Assembly: GCF_018156225.1 (NCBI RefSeq)
Contig: NZ_JAGTAR010000001.1
Location: 372,001-436,000 of the forward strand
Direction of reading: 5' to 3'
From: Carboxylicivirga sediminis
GTDB taxonomy: Bacteria; Bacteroidota; Bacteroidia; Bacteroidales; Marinilabiliaceae
DNA: 64,000 nt
Shown in pieces: positions 43,266 through 51,997 of this stretch. Each line of letters starts with the position of its first letter. The first letter of the stretch is position 1. The notes beneath the pieces are model-generated. The model was not told where the DNA came from. It did not search any database and worked only from the letters and a program-made list of their open reading frames with translations. Made by a program: the position numbers and the translations under genes.

Positions 43266-43685
43266 TTATATATAATACATTATTCTTTCATTCTCTTCAG
43301 CATAGTAGTTCTTCAGCTTCTCCAAAGTAACACGTCGTAACAGGCGTCCATAATCGTTACGCACACTTACCAAAAACCGTCCTACCGCTTTCTCAGTATT
43401 ATGCCCTTCTGTTGATATTTCTTTATCCAGTTTCTCATCCAAAGCCAATACAATCTGGTAAAGCGTTATCTCTTTTAAAGGCCGCGCCAAACTATAACCT
43501 CCACCTGCGCCGCGTCGCACATCCACAATACCTTCCTTTCGTAAGGTGACAGCAATGGCCTCCAAAAATTTCACCGACAACTGTTCGCGTTCGGCAATTT
43601 CAGCTACTCCAAGGTGAGTACCTTCTGCCAGACCCGATAAGGTCAATAAAAAACGTAAGCCATAATGTACTTTCTTTGGAAACAT
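43266..43685 (-). CDS. Cysteine-free Rrf2-family regulator (CymR-like)
   Basis: A 139-residue winged-helix regulator: KKVHYGLRFLLTLSGL, LSVKFLEAIAVTLRKEGIVDVRRGAGGGYSLARP and a dimerisation helix identify the Rrf2 family. It has no cysteine at all, so it cannot bind an Fe-S cluster as IscR or NsrR do. It most resembles CymR, the Firmicutes cysteine regulator that works through a complex with CysK. The direct linkage to cysK (19 bp) supports control of sulfur assimilation. A perfect inverted repeat 77 bp upstream is a possible operator. Confidence 0.88.
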   Translation of the reverse strand: MFPKKVHYGLRFLLTLSGLAEGTHLGVAEIAEREQLSVKFLEAIAVTLRKEGIVDVRRGAGGGYSLARPLKEITLYQIVLALDEKLDKEISTEGHNTEKAVGRFLVSVRNDYGRLLRRVTLEKLKNYYAEENERIMYYI

Positions 43686-43761
43686 ATCCTACAATTTTGC
43701 TTTTTCTGTTAGCAAATATGAATCAGTTTATTAGCAACTCCAAGAAATAAAATACTTTTTT

Positions 43762-43782
43762 ATCCTATTTATTTAATAGGAT
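43762..43782. promoter_or_regulatory. Candidate operator of the Rrf2/CymR-like regulator
   Basis: A perfect inverted repeat, ATCCTATT-TATTT-AATAGGAT, lies 77 bp before the start of the rrf2-cysK operon. Symmetry and position suit autoregulation by a dimeric Rrf2 protein. Confidence 0.5.
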
Positions 43783-43892
43783 TTAACATTAAAGGCTGTA
43801 TATGTGGCAATTAGCAAGAAAGAAAAAAGCTATGGAAAACCTGGTATTCCTACTTATTTTATAGGTATTCAGGAATATATGCAGTACACACT

Positions 43893-45059
43893 TTAGAAAG
43901 CTTCACGAATAGTGAAATAGACGCCATTATCACCTTTATTAGTCATACCAAAGTCCATTCTGAAGTTGAGTCCTTCTTTTGGCAATACCCTAAAACGAAG
44001 CCCGGCACCACCAACAACGTGTAAATCGGCCAGTGGACGCCGCATGAATTCAGGAGACACTTTACCCACACCAGAGAACACAACACCACCTAATCGCCAC
44101 CAGATATGCTGACGCCACTCTGCCTGGGTAAACCAAGAGTGTTTATCGACATAACGGTAGGGGTGAGCAATTCCTCTCAACATGCGCTTTCCGCCAATGG
44201 AAGATAATTTATAAAAAGGCACATCGCCTGAAGTAGAGTTGACAACGGCCTGAAAGCCAAGGATAGATTTATCCCCATTGATTGAACAGAATTTACGTAC
44301 ATCAAGATTCCCTGACACAAAACTATAATCGCTACCGGTAAAGTTATCGTATGCGGTGGCCGTAAAAATTACAAACCAACCTTTCGTAGGATACAGTTGA
44401 TCATCGCGATTATCGAAAGCCATACCCGGGCCGATACCATTGACCCATCCCCCTTCGTAACCAAGAACGGACGGATTCAGGAGATCGCCTTCAAAATTTG
44501 AGTATCTGTCGTAGTTAACATCCAACCTAATCCCCAAAAATAAACTCTCATTGATACCCTTAAGAATATTTGAATTAAATGCGAAACGATTGATGTCGTA
44601 TCTCGAAAACGGAGGTTGCTTGGTTTGGTTGCCAATACCATAAAACTCATCGGGCAAATAAAGGTACTGAAACTTTGAAATAAACATCCAGCGATTGGCA
44701 GTAAAAGCCAGTGCATCGAGCTCCACCTCATACATTCCCTTGGTTGAAACCTTTATAGATGGTGCAAATGTAGTTGGGCGATAAAAACGACATTCATCTG
44801 TATGACGGGGTTTAATGCGCCACACCGGCATTACTCCTATTTCAAAACCGGTACGGGGTGAATAGCCCGCCATTGGATAGAAAGATAGAGTGGAACGACC
44901 ACGCTCAACAGTTACCATATCAATCATATCCTCTACCAGCACGGCAGCCTGCTCTACAAAGGTTCTATTAGTTGAATCAGCCTGAGCGTCTTCCTGAGCC
45001 AATACAGGCCAGCTCAAGCACAACAATAAGCCCCCAATCAGATGATGAATTTTATACAT
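43893..45059 (-). CDS. BamA/TamA-type outer-membrane barrel protein (no POTRA)
   Basis: A 388-residue protein with signal peptide (residues 1-21) and a C-terminal Omp85-type barrel: DNRDDQLYPTKGWF, GGKRMLRGIAHPYRY (the R-G pair of the barrel lid loop) and a final GAGLRFRVLPKEGLNFRMDFG strand pair. It lacks POTRA domains, so it belongs to the short surface-antigen family rather than to BamA itself; its transported substrate is unknown. It starts 9 bp after the stop of the MetY-like gene and is likely co-transcribed with it. Confidence 0.85.
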   Translation of the reverse strand: MYKIHHLIGGLLLCLSWPVLAQEDAQADSTNRTFVEQAAVLVEDMIDMVTVERGRSTLSFYPMAGYSPRTGFEIGVMPVWRIKPRHTDECRFYRPTTFAPSIKVSTKGMYEVELDALAFTANRWMFISKFQYLYLPDEFYGIGNQTKQPPFSRYDINRFAFNSNILKGINESLFLGIRLDVNYDRYSNFEGDLLNPSVLGYEGGWVNGIGPGMAFDNRDDQLYPTKGWFVIFTATAYDNFTGSDYSFVSGNLDVRKFCSINGDKSILGFQAVVNSTSGDVPFYKLSSIGGKRMLRGIAHPYRYVDKHSWFTQAEWRQHIWWRLGGVVFSGVGKVSPEFMRRPLADLHVVGGAGLRFRVLPKEGLNFRMDFGMTNKGDNGVYFTIREAF

Positions 45060-45068
45060 GATGCAAAT

Positions 45069-46304
45069 TTACAAAGCTTGTGTAAAATCAGCGATCAAAT
45101 CCTGAACTTCTTCAATGCCCACGGATAAACGCATCATGGTTGGCCGGATATCCATAGCCTTCTTTTCTTCATCAGAAAACTCGGCATATATGGTGGACTC
45201 CGGATGAATGATTAATGTTTTATTATCGTTAAGATTAGTTGCCCGGCGCATCACCTTTAAGCGATTATATAACTGGAAACAAGCTTCTTTTGATTCTAAA
45301 TCAAAGGTCATAACAGCACCTGGCTTGCCTCCAAACTGTGTTTGGGCTAAATCATAACCTCTATTGCCTGCAACTCCCGGATAGTTATACGACACAATGC
45401 CATGATGAGCCTCAAAAAAGGCTGCCAGCTGCTTGCAATTATCTACGCAACGATCAACTCGCAAAGGCATGATGTCGAGCCCCAAATTCATAAAATGAGC
45501 TGTATGAGCTGTCATCGTACCACCCAAATGCCTGAATATCTCCTTACGTATTCGGGCTACTAAAGCATCCTTTCCAAATTTGCCGGACCATTGCTTCAGC
45601 GCCGGCAATGATGAATAATCAAAAGTGCCGTTATCAAGAACTACTCCACCAAATGCAGCTGCTCCACCCGATATGAACTTGGTAGTAGACATCACCTCCA
45701 CATCAACTCCAAATGATTTTGAGTTAAATACATATGGAGGTGTGATGGTGCTATCACACACTACCACAACATTATTGGCCTTAGCCAGCTCACTTAGTTG
45801 CTTCAAATCAACTATCTCCAACTGAGGATTCGTGATGGTCTCAAAGAAATAAGCCCTGGTTTTATCATCAGTGGCTTGCTGGACTGCTTCCAGGTTAGTC
45901 ATATTCACAAAGCGAACTTCAATACCCAGAGCCGGCAATGTTTGCTTTAGTAAAGCATACGAATGACCAAACAACTGATTGGATGCTACAATATTTCCTC
46001 CACTTTCAACAAGACTGAGCAAAACATTAGAGATAGCAGCCATACCCGATGCAAGTGCTACAACAGCATCTGCATCTGTAACCGCCTTCATTTTCTGCTC
46101 AAAATACTCCACCGTTGGATTGGAAGTACGCGAATAAGCATGGGCAAACTTTTTCCCTGCAAACGTTTCGGCAATATCCTCAGCCGAGTCAAATTCATAG
46201 GCAACACCATCGTATACAGGCATATGCAATGCATTGTAGGCATCACCCTTAGGAAACCGGGCATGCAACGAGCGGGTAATAAATCCCTTTTTGTGATTAT
46301 TCAT
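45069..46304 (-). CDS. O-acetyl/O-succinylhomoserine sulfhydrylase (MetY-like)
   Basis: A 411-residue PLP enzyme of the cystathionine-gamma-synthase family, with the start FITRSLHA, YSRTSNPTVEYFEQK, the aromatic-Gly SGMAAISNVL block, a VVVVCDSTITPPY Asp, and the PLP Lys in STTKFISGG (about residue 213). The likely reaction is sulfide plus activated homoserine to homocysteine, giving a second route for sulfide from CysIJ; methionine gamma-lyase or cystathionine synthase cannot be excluded by sequence alone. Confidence 0.85.
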   Translation of the reverse strand: MNNHKKGFITRSLHARFPKGDAYNALHMPVYDGVAYEFDSAEDIAETFAGKKFAHAYSRTSNPTVEYFEQKMKAVTDADAVVALASGMAAISNVLLSLVESGGNIVASNQLFGHSYALLKQTLPALGIEVRFVNMTNLEAVQQATDDKTRAYFFETITNPQLEIVDLKQLSELAKANNVVVVCDSTITPPYVFNSKSFGVDVEVMSTTKFISGGAAAFGGVVLDNGTFDYSSLPALKQWSGKFGKDALVARIRKEIFRHLGGTMTAHTAHFMNLGLDIMPLRVDRCVDNCKQLAAFFEAHHGIVSYNYPGVAGNRGYDLAQTQFGGKPGAVMTFDLESKEACFQLYNRLKVMRRATNLNDNKTLIIHPESTIYAEFSDEEKKAMDIRPTMMRLSVGIEEVQDLIADFTQAL

Positions 46305-46361
46305 TTATGGTATGTTTTGACTGTTCAGCTTGTAAAAATAGGTAAATAATATCAAGCTCAA

Positions 46362-46781
46362 CTACCGCAGACTTTTAACTTCGGCTGGCGTTATAGCCTC
46401 GCCTGAATTACCAAAGCCAGAGCGTAAATAATTCAAAACATCTGCAATATCCTTATCTGACAAATTTTTATAACTGGCCATCACTCCATTGTATTTTTCG
46501 CCATTTACCTCAATCTCTCCACTTAAACCATGAAGCACTATATTGATTAATGGCTCCTTTTCGCCCGATACCACTTTGTTATCTGCCAGCGGCGGATACA
46601 TACCAGGTATACCGCCAGCATTCTTTTGATGGCACGATAAACAATGACGCTTATATTGAATTTCTCCGGGGTGCTGTGTTTTTTCAACAGCTTTCACTTC
46701 TTGACTTTGCTCCTTTTTATTGGACGAAGAATTACAGGCCACAAACAGAATGGCCAAAACAAGTACTGCTAACTTCTGCAT
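46362..46781 (-). CDS. Small c-type cytochrome lipoprotein
   Basis: A 139-residue lipoprotein (lipobox FVAC, Cys16) with one class I cytochrome c domain: heme site CLSCH at Cys47-Cys50-His51, GMYPPLADN, the likely axial Met in YNGVMASYK (about residue 107), and a DIADVLNYLRS helix. An electron carrier on the periplasmic face; partners are not encoded next to it. It lies 34 bp downstream of the DUF302 gene, so the two may be co-transcribed. Confidence 0.88.
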   Translation of the reverse strand: MQKLAVLVLAILFVACNSSSNKKEQSQEVKAVEKTQHPGEIQYKRHCLSCHQKNAGGIPGMYPPLADNKVVSGEKEPLINIVLHGLSGEIEVNGEKYNGVMASYKNLSDKDIADVLNYLRSGFGNSGEAITPAEVKSLR

Positions 46782-46815
46782 TAGGTATCTTTAAATTATT
46801 AGGTTGATTTAATTA

Positions 46816-47292
46816 TTACTGAACTACAACGGATTGAATAATCTGCTCACTCTCATTACCAGCCACATCCATTGCCTGCTTAATGATGCCGCCAAACAAA
46901 CCGCCCATCTTAACACTATTCAGCCGCGAAACATAAACATTTCCATCACTCTTTTCATACACCGAAATTCGGCATGGCATCAAGGTTGAGGCAATACGTT
47001 CATCATCTTTCGACAATATTAGCTGAGCTATATCAGGCTTACACACTTCCATTACCTTGACTTTATTAACATCATAGTTAAATTTAGCCATAGTAGCTTG
47101 CAAATCATGAACATGAGGTGTTTTCCAGCCTTTTTCATCAACAGCCGCCTGCAGGCGCTCCAGTGTTTCCTCAAAAGAATACATGCTTTGGCTTTCTACC
47201 AGCATCATTTTAGGTGCGAGGCTTCTTACAATAAAAAGCATTACCAGTGCACCAACTATTAATCCGATAATAACATAAATCATTTGCTTCAT
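46816..47292 (-). CDS. DUF302 domain protein with N-terminal membrane anchor
   Basis: A 158-residue protein with one N-terminal membrane segment (residues 3-25) and a DUF302 domain: SFEETLERLQAAVDEKGWKT, VMEVCKPDIAQLIL and RISVYEKSDGNVYVSRLN. DUF302 function is not settled; members are found near sulfur and redox genes. The ATG complement at 47292 is chosen; an earlier start at 47313 would lengthen the anchor. Upstream of the cytochrome c gene in the same direction. Confidence 0.8.
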   Translation of the reverse strand: MKQMIYVIIGLIVGALVMLFIVRSLAPKMMLVESQSMYSFEETLERLQAAVDEKGWKTPHVHDLQATMAKFNYDVNKVKVMEVCKPDIAQLILSKDDERIASTLMPCRISVYEKSDGNVYVSRLNSVKMGGLFGGIIKQAMDVAGNESEQIIQSVVVQ

Positions 47293-47433
47293 AATTAATA
47301 AGATTAATTTCATCGCTTAAGTAACAAATCATCGTTGAGCAATGTTTAAACCAAATGGATAACAAAATGCATCAGGTAAACGTTATTTTTAATACTTTTG
47401 CAGATCGGACTCCAACAACCAAAAACAAGCACG

Positions 47434-47982
47434 ATGATTATATATCTGAGGATATTATCGAGTGAGGTCGATAATTTTGTGAATGAGATGGCCATAGATG
47501 ATAGTATGTCATTTGCCGATTTACATTCATTTATTCAGAACACATTAAATTATGACGCCACACAGATGGCTTCTTTTGTCATAACTGACAGCCAATGGAA
47601 TAAGGAAACTGAAATTACCTTGTTTGATATGGCCGATGACGACTCGGATAATATAAAGGTCATGCAGGACACGCTGCTGGCCGATCATCTGTTTGAAGAA
47701 GGTCAACGCATGCTGTATGTCTTTGATTTCTTCTCTGAGAGAGCCTTTTTTATTGAAGTGATACAAACAGCCAAAGGTCAACTTGAACAACCAAACAGCT
47801 ACCGACTGGAGGGTGAAGCGCCTGAACAAATTAAAATCAGCGATTTCAGTGAAGACATTTCCAAGCCGGCTATTGACCAGTTTGATGACGAATTTGATGG
47901 TACACTCGACTCAATGAAATTTAATGAATTAGATGATCTGGACACCGATCTGAATCTGGACGATCTGGCCGATCAATACTAA
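47434..47982 (+). CDS. pRiA4b ORF-3-like protein with acidic tail
   Basis: A 182-residue protein. Residues 1-125 match the plasmid pRiA4b ORF-3 fold (IYLRILSSEVDNFVNEM, then SMSFADLHSFIQNTLNYD), often encoded near mobile DNA but also common as a housekeeping protein in Bacteroidota. The last 50 residues are very acidic (repeats of D and E with DDLDTDLNLDDL). Function unknown. The stop lies 7 bp before the miaA start, so the two genes are one operon. Confidence 0.75.
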   Translation: MIIYLRILSSEVDNFVNEMAIDDSMSFADLHSFIQNTLNYDATQMASFVITDSQWNKETEITLFDMADDDSDNIKVMQDTLLADHLFEEGQRMLYVFDFFSERAFFIEVIQTAKGQLEQPNSYRLEGEAPEQIKISDFSEDISKPAIDQFDDEFDGTLDSMKFNELDDLDTDLNLDDLADQY

Positions 47983-47989
47983 ACCTGCC

Positions 47990-48898
47990 ATGACACATTC
48001 TCTTATTGTTTTAATTGGGCCAACTGGCATTGGCAAAACAGAACTATGTCTACAGCTGGCCGAGCACCTGAATACAGAAATAATTTCATCGGACAGTCGG
48101 CAAATATTTAAAGAACTTAAGATAGGCACTGCCGCTCCTACCGAAGAGCAACTCAAACGGGTAAAACACCACATGGTGGCCACCCATTCAGTCAACGACT
48201 ATTACAATGCCTACCAGTTCGAACAGGATGTACTTAAATTATTGGACAATCTGTTTCAATCGCATCCACAGGTGTTAATGACAGGCGGTTCTATGATGTA
48301 TGTTGATGCGGTATGTAAAGGTATTGATGAGCTGCCCACCATCGATCCGGAACTGCGCCAGGAGGTGATGGACTTATATAACAACGAAGGACTGGAGGCC
48401 ATCAGAAGACAGCTAAAAATGCTGGACCCGGTATTTTACGATCAGGTGGATTTAAAGAACCACAAGCGAGTGATGCATGCGGTTGAAGTTTGCCTGATGA
48501 CCGGTCAGCCCTATAGCTCACTACGCACCAATTCGAGCCGAAAGCGCCCCTTTAACATCATAAAAATTGGCCTGGACATGGATCGTGACGAACTATACTC
48601 ACGCATCAATCAACGGGTGGACATGATGATTGAAGATGGCCTGTTTGAGGAAGCCAAAGCCTTTTATCACCTTAAGGAAAGCAACTCACTCAATACGGTT
48701 GGTTATAAAGAAATATTTGCCCATTGGGATGGCGAGTACGATGCCGATAAAGCCATTGAGCTAATCAAACGCAATTCGCGTCGCTATGCCAAGCGCCAGC
48801 TATCGTGGTTCAGGCGCGATAAAGAAATAAACTGGTTTCACCCTTCACAAGTGGCAGAAATCATTAAATTTGTTGATAAACAAATCGAATTAGTTTAA
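47990..48898 (+). CDS. miaA: tRNA dimethylallyltransferase MiaA
   Basis: A 302-residue MiaA, which adds an isopentenyl group to A37 of tRNAs reading UNN codons. Motifs: P-loop LIGPTGIGKTEL at residues 8-19, SSDSRQIFKELKIGTA, and PFNIIKIGLDMDRDELY, followed by RRYAKRQLSWFRRD, all diagnostic. Length typical. It follows the pRiA4-like gene by 7 bp and ends in a hairpin terminator. The clustered tRNA-Tyr genes some 3.4 kb downstream encode likely substrates. Confidence 0.95.
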   Translation: MTHSLIVLIGPTGIGKTELCLQLAEHLNTEIISSDSRQIFKELKIGTAAPTEEQLKRVKHHMVATHSVNDYYNAYQFEQDVLKLLDNLFQSHPQVLMTGGSMMYVDAVCKGIDELPTIDPELRQEVMDLYNNEGLEAIRRQLKMLDPVFYDQVDLKNHKRVMHAVEVCLMTGQPYSSLRTNSSRKRPFNIIKIGLDMDRDELYSRINQRVDMMIEDGLFEEAKAFYHLKESNSLNTVGYKEIFAHWDGEYDADKAIELIKRNSRRYAKRQLSWFRRDKEINWFHPSQVAEIIKFVDKQIELV

Positions 48899-48900
48899 CC

Positions 48901-48959
48901 CACCGGGCCAGTAGCAAATCCTTGCTCGCGGTTTACACACTTAATGGCCCGGTGTTTTT
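48901..48959 (+). terminator. Terminator of miaA with long loop
   Basis: CACCGGGCCA (48901-48910) pairs perfectly with TGGCCCGGTG (48945-48954), then a T-run. The loop is 34 nt, longer than usual. Confidence 0.75.
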
Positions 48960-48967
48960 CTTCTAAT

Positions 48968-49417
48968 ATGAATCCTTTTGGTCAGTTCAATATTCGCGTT
49001 TACGGTTTGCTCATCAATAAACAGCAACAAGTATTGATTACTGATGAGTACCGGATGGGTATGTATATGACAAAGTTTCCGGGCGGTGGACTCGAATATG
49101 GCGAGGGCACTATTGAGTGTTTGAAACGCGAATTCAAAGAGGAACTCGACATAGACGTGAGCATCAAGGCACATTTTTACACCACCGACTATTTTCAGAA
49201 AGCTCTCTTCTTTAAAGATATGCAACTAATAAGCATATACTACCTTGTGAAGAATACTGATATAGAGAAAATACCCACCACCTCTGTCCTTAATCACATA
49301 CCAGAAGTTGAAGGTGCTCAATCATTCAGGTGGCTTGACATCAAACATTCATCACCCGAAGAACTAACATTTCAGATAGATAAGAAAGTACTTGAGCTAT
49401 TAAAAGCTACTTTATAG
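48968..49417 (+). CDS. Nudix hydrolase
   Basis: A 149-residue Nudix hydrolase. The Nudix box GGLEYGEGTIECLKREFKEEL fits the G-x5-E-x7-REuxEE pattern, except that the last Gly is Asp (EELDID), a common variation. It hydrolyses a nucleoside diphosphate linked to another moiety; substrate unknown. The ATG at 48968 is chosen because the frame upstream runs through the miaA terminator hairpin. Its 3' end overlaps the convergent methyltransferase gene by 11 bp. Confidence 0.88.
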   Translation: MNPFGQFNIRVYGLLINKQQQVLITDEYRMGMYMTKFPGGGLEYGEGTIECLKREFKEELDIDVSIKAHFYTTDYFQKALFFKDMQLISIYYLVKNTDIEKIPTTSVLNHIPEVEGAQSFRWLDIKHSSPEELTFQIDKKVLELLKATL

Positions 49418-50126
49418 CCTCTACAACCAAATGAAAGGTAGTTGGCGACCACTGTGAGCGGTCAAAACCACCAAAACATTTGATGTCAGAAAAGTATGTA
49501 TTAAGGATGGCTTCCAGCTGTTCTTTTCGAAGTGCCAGCAAAGGTACCGAGTTCTCCACCTTTGCAGTAGGCGTATGAAGCACCGTTGAGAAATCAATTT
49601 TACCATCAGGCAGATGCTTATAATGACGCACAAACGAATAATCAGAAGTACTGATGGTAGGCAGACTGGTCACTTGCTCGTTGAGTACACGATCGTAGTT
49701 CACGATTTGCAGCATTAACTTACCTCCTGCTTTTAGTCTGCCTGCAGCTTTTCCAATTGTTAACTCTACTTCATTGGCTGTATCCAGATGCACCAGCGTA
49801 TTGCCAAAACACAGGACAGCATCAAACAGCATCGGTATAAAATAGGTATCCACCAATCGCATATCGCCCTGCTGAAACTGCAGGTCAAGTGCCTGAGGAC
49901 GCTTCTCCTCTGCCTTACCCACCATTTCAGCATCAAAATCGAAAGCGCGCACCTTTGCACTCTGGCGGGCCATAGCTATAGATAAAGAGCCCGTACCACA
50001 GCCCATATCCAGCACACTTTTACTGGCAAGTGAACCATCACAAGCTTTCTGCACAAACTCGAGCTGTTTGGGATTAAGCGGAAAGACTGCATCGTAAGCC
50101 TCTACCAATTCACTGTAAAATACCAT
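49407..50126 (-). CDS. Class I SAM-dependent methyltransferase
   Basis: A 239-residue methyltransferase with SAM motif I VLDMGCGTGSLSIAMARQ (about residue 40), an acidic residue at the end of strand 2 (AFDFDAEM) and LCFGNTLVHLD as motif IV. The substrate is not apparent. It overlaps the glycosyltransferase stop by one base (TAATG), which indicates translational coupling, and overlaps the Nudix gene tail-to-tail by 11 bp. Confidence 0.85.
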   Translation of the reverse strand: MVFYSELVEAYDAVFPLNPKQLEFVQKACDGSLASKSVLDMGCGTGSLSIAMARQSAKVRAFDFDAEMVGKAEEKRPQALDLQFQQGDMRLVDTYFIPMLFDAVLCFGNTLVHLDTANEVELTIGKAAGRLKAGGKLMLQIVNYDRVLNEQVTSLPTISTSDYSFVRHYKHLPDGKIDFSTVLHTPTAKVENSVPLLALRKEQLEAILNTYFSDIKCFGGFDRSQWSPTTFHLVVEAIK

Positions 50127-51079
50127 TAGTCAATCCTTTCTGAAATTTGGTAGTTATTTCTATCGTGACCATTGCGTGAGACAAGCTCAGCTAAAAAGCC
50201 TGCCATAAACAATTGCGTACCAATAATCATACTGGCCAAGGCAATATAAAAATACGGACTATTGGTTACCAAAGGCGCAGCAATGTGATAGTAAAAGACA
50301 GACAATAGCTTACTTAAACCTAACCACAAAGCCGACAAAAACCCAACCACGAACATCAGGGTACCCAATGCGCCAAAGAGGTGCATGGGGCGCTTACCAA
50401 ACTTGGAAATAAAAGTGACCGACAACAAGTCCAGAAAGCCCTTAATGGTGCGCTCAATGCCAAATTTCGAAACACCATATTTACGTTCCTGGTGTTGCAC
50501 CACCTTCTCACCTATTCGGCTAAAACCAGCCTGCTTGGCAATGAGTGGAATATAACGGTGCATTTCGCCATACACCTCAATATTTTTTACCACATCCAGC
50601 TTATAGGCTTTCAGTCCACAATTAAAATCGTGCAATTTAATGCCCGACACCATGCGCACCGTACGGTTGAATAGCTTACTGGGCAGCGTCTTGCCAAGGG
50701 GGTCGTAGCGTTTCTTTTTCCAGCCACTTACAATGTCGTACCCTTCTTCCTTAACCATACGCACCAATTCAGGAATCTCTTCGGGGCTATCCTGCAAATC
50801 GGCATCCATGGTAATCACCACATCACCCTGTGCGGCATCAAAGCCACAATACAGGCCGGCCGACTTACCATAATTGCGACGAAAGCGAATACCCTTTACA
50901 TAAGCCGACTCCTGACGCAGCCCCTCAATCACCTGCCAGGAGGCGTCGGTACTGCCATCATCAACAAAAATGACCTCGTAAGACCAGTTCAGCGGGCTCA
51001 CCACCCGCTGAATCCAGTTATATAATTCCTTAATTGACTCTTCTTCGTTGAATAACGGAACGACAATTGATAAATCCAT
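50126..51079 (-). CDS. Membrane glycosyltransferase, family 2 (polyprenyl-phosphate type)
   Basis: A 317-residue GT2 enzyme: LSIVVPLFNEEESI, VIFVDDGSTDAS, the metal motif DADLQDSPEE (about residue 95), NRTVRMVSGIKLHDFNCGLKAY and ERKYGVSKFG, then two C-terminal membrane helices (about 235-258 and 272-300). This is the GtrB/DPM-like class that loads a sugar on undecaprenyl phosphate. The ATG complement at 51079 is preferred to 51112, which would overlap the upstream gene. Seven bp after the DUF4199 gene and overlapping the methyltransferase start. Confidence 0.9.
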   Translation of the reverse strand: MDLSIVVPLFNEEESIKELYNWIQRVVSPLNWSYEVIFVDDGSTDASWQVIEGLRQESAYVKGIRFRRNYGKSAGLYCGFDAAQGDVVITMDADLQDSPEEIPELVRMVKEEGYDIVSGWKKKRYDPLGKTLPSKLFNRTVRMVSGIKLHDFNCGLKAYKLDVVKNIEVYGEMHRYIPLIAKQAGFSRIGEKVVQHQERKYGVSKFGIERTIKGFLDLLSVTFISKFGKRPMHLFGALGTLMFVVGFLSALWLGLSKLLSVFYYHIAAPLVTNSPYFYIALASMIIGTQLFMAGFLAELVSRNGHDRNNYQISERID

Positions 51080-51086
51080 AGTTTGC

Positions 51087-51674
51087 TTACTCTGTTGCTT
51101 CGGTAGGTTCAAATACCGGAGGCTCTTTTTTAAATATAGCTGCTAAGATAAGAGAAATAACAAAACCGAATATCGTCGTGAAAAGTATCGACTTCAATGG
51201 AGATACTAGTTTTGCATTATCAATCTCCTTTTGCATTTTTTCTTCCATCTTACTCATTTGCTCTTCAATAGCATCCGCAGGAACTCCACTAGACTCCATA
51301 AAACTCAAGGTCTTTTCCATAACCGCCTCTTGCGTCTTCTTAACATAGTCAGGATCGATAAAATTATTGAAGGCAATTGAATATAGGGCCACTATTATAG
51401 CAGCAACAAAAGTTGCATAAGTACCATACAGCAAACCTTGTTTATAGCTCATAAAACCACCCAATTCTTTTTTGTAATTCCTAATAATGAATATTAAACC
51501 GATTATAATTGGAAGGAACCCAAATACAATACCAATCCCGGCGAATCCCATTAGTGAGATTTTCTCAAGATCAACAATTACATACATTAGTACACTCAAG
51601 GCAACTAAAACAGCCCCAAAGATTACCCCATTATTGATCCAACTTTTTAACGGAGTCTTGTTTTCATTTTCCAT
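51087..51674 (-). CDS. DUF4199 membrane protein
   Basis: A 195-residue protein with four hydrophobic segments (three between residues 12 and 107, one near 162-182) and a charged helical loop between the third and fourth, rich in M, E and K. The pattern matches DUF4199, a Bacteroidota family of unknown function; FMSYKQGLLYGTYATFVAAII is characteristic. It is the first gene of the DUF4199-glycosyltransferase-methyltransferase operon. Confidence 0.85.
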   Translation of the reverse strand: MENENKTPLKSWINNGVIFGAVLVALSVLMYVIVDLEKISLMGFAGIGIVFGFLPIIIGLIFIIRNYKKELGGFMSYKQGLLYGTYATFVAAIIVALYSIAFNNFIDPDYVKKTQEAVMEKTLSFMESSGVPADAIEEQMSKMEEKMQKEIDNAKLVSPLKSILFTTIFGFVISLILAAIFKKEPPVFEPTEATE

Positions 51675-51840
51675 AATTTAGTTTTTAAGTTATCGTCAAC
51701 TAAAGTACAAATATCCTTTTAAACACGCCGAATAGAGCCCCAATTTATTTATCGGGCACTTGCGAAGAAAAAAAACGAAAATTTTTGTTTTTCATTTTCA
51801 CCACTTTAGAAGTTTTAGGTAAAAAAAGTGTATTGGAATA

Positions 51841-51871
51841 TTTGCAGGGATGAAAAATTGCCCTACTTTTG
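51841..51871 (+). promoter_or_regulatory. Promoter of the SRP RNA/tRNA locus
   Basis: TTTG (51841-51844) and TACTTTTG (51864-51871) with a 19-bp spacer match the phylum's -33/-7 consensus exactly. Transcription should begin near 51878, just before the SRP RNA. Confidence 0.85.
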
Positions 51872-51895
51872 CATCCGCAATCAAGAAATAAACAC

Positions 51896-51992
51896 GGGTA
51901 AGTCCCATACGACTAGCTCCTGTTGAATTCCCCCAGGGCCTGGCGGCAGCAAGGGTAGACGGTTGTAGCAGTGCGATATGGGTAGCTTACCC
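51896..51992 (+). ncRNA. ffs: Signal recognition particle RNA (4.5S)
   Basis: A 97-nt hairpin RNA of the small bacterial SRP type. The ends pair (GGGTAAG with CTTACCC, then CCCATAC with GTATGGG-like GATATGGG), and the tip holds the protein-binding region with CAGGGCCTGGCGGCAGC and AAGGGTAGACGG, as expected for the Ffh-binding loops. It acts with Ffh to target membrane proteins. A consensus promoter precedes it and no terminator separates it from tRNA-Thr, which begins 5 nt later. The exact ends are inferred from pairing. Confidence 0.9.
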
Positions 51993-51997
51993 ACCTT

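Noticed and set aside
47434-47982. pRiA4b ORF-3-like gene as a sign of a mobile element
   Set aside because: It is tightly linked to miaA, has normal composition, and no mobility genes or repeats surround it.
48901-48967. N-terminal extension of the Nudix protein starting at 48944
   Set aside because: The extension would be encoded by the miaA terminator hairpin and adds residues unlike Nudix starts; the ATG at 48968 is better.
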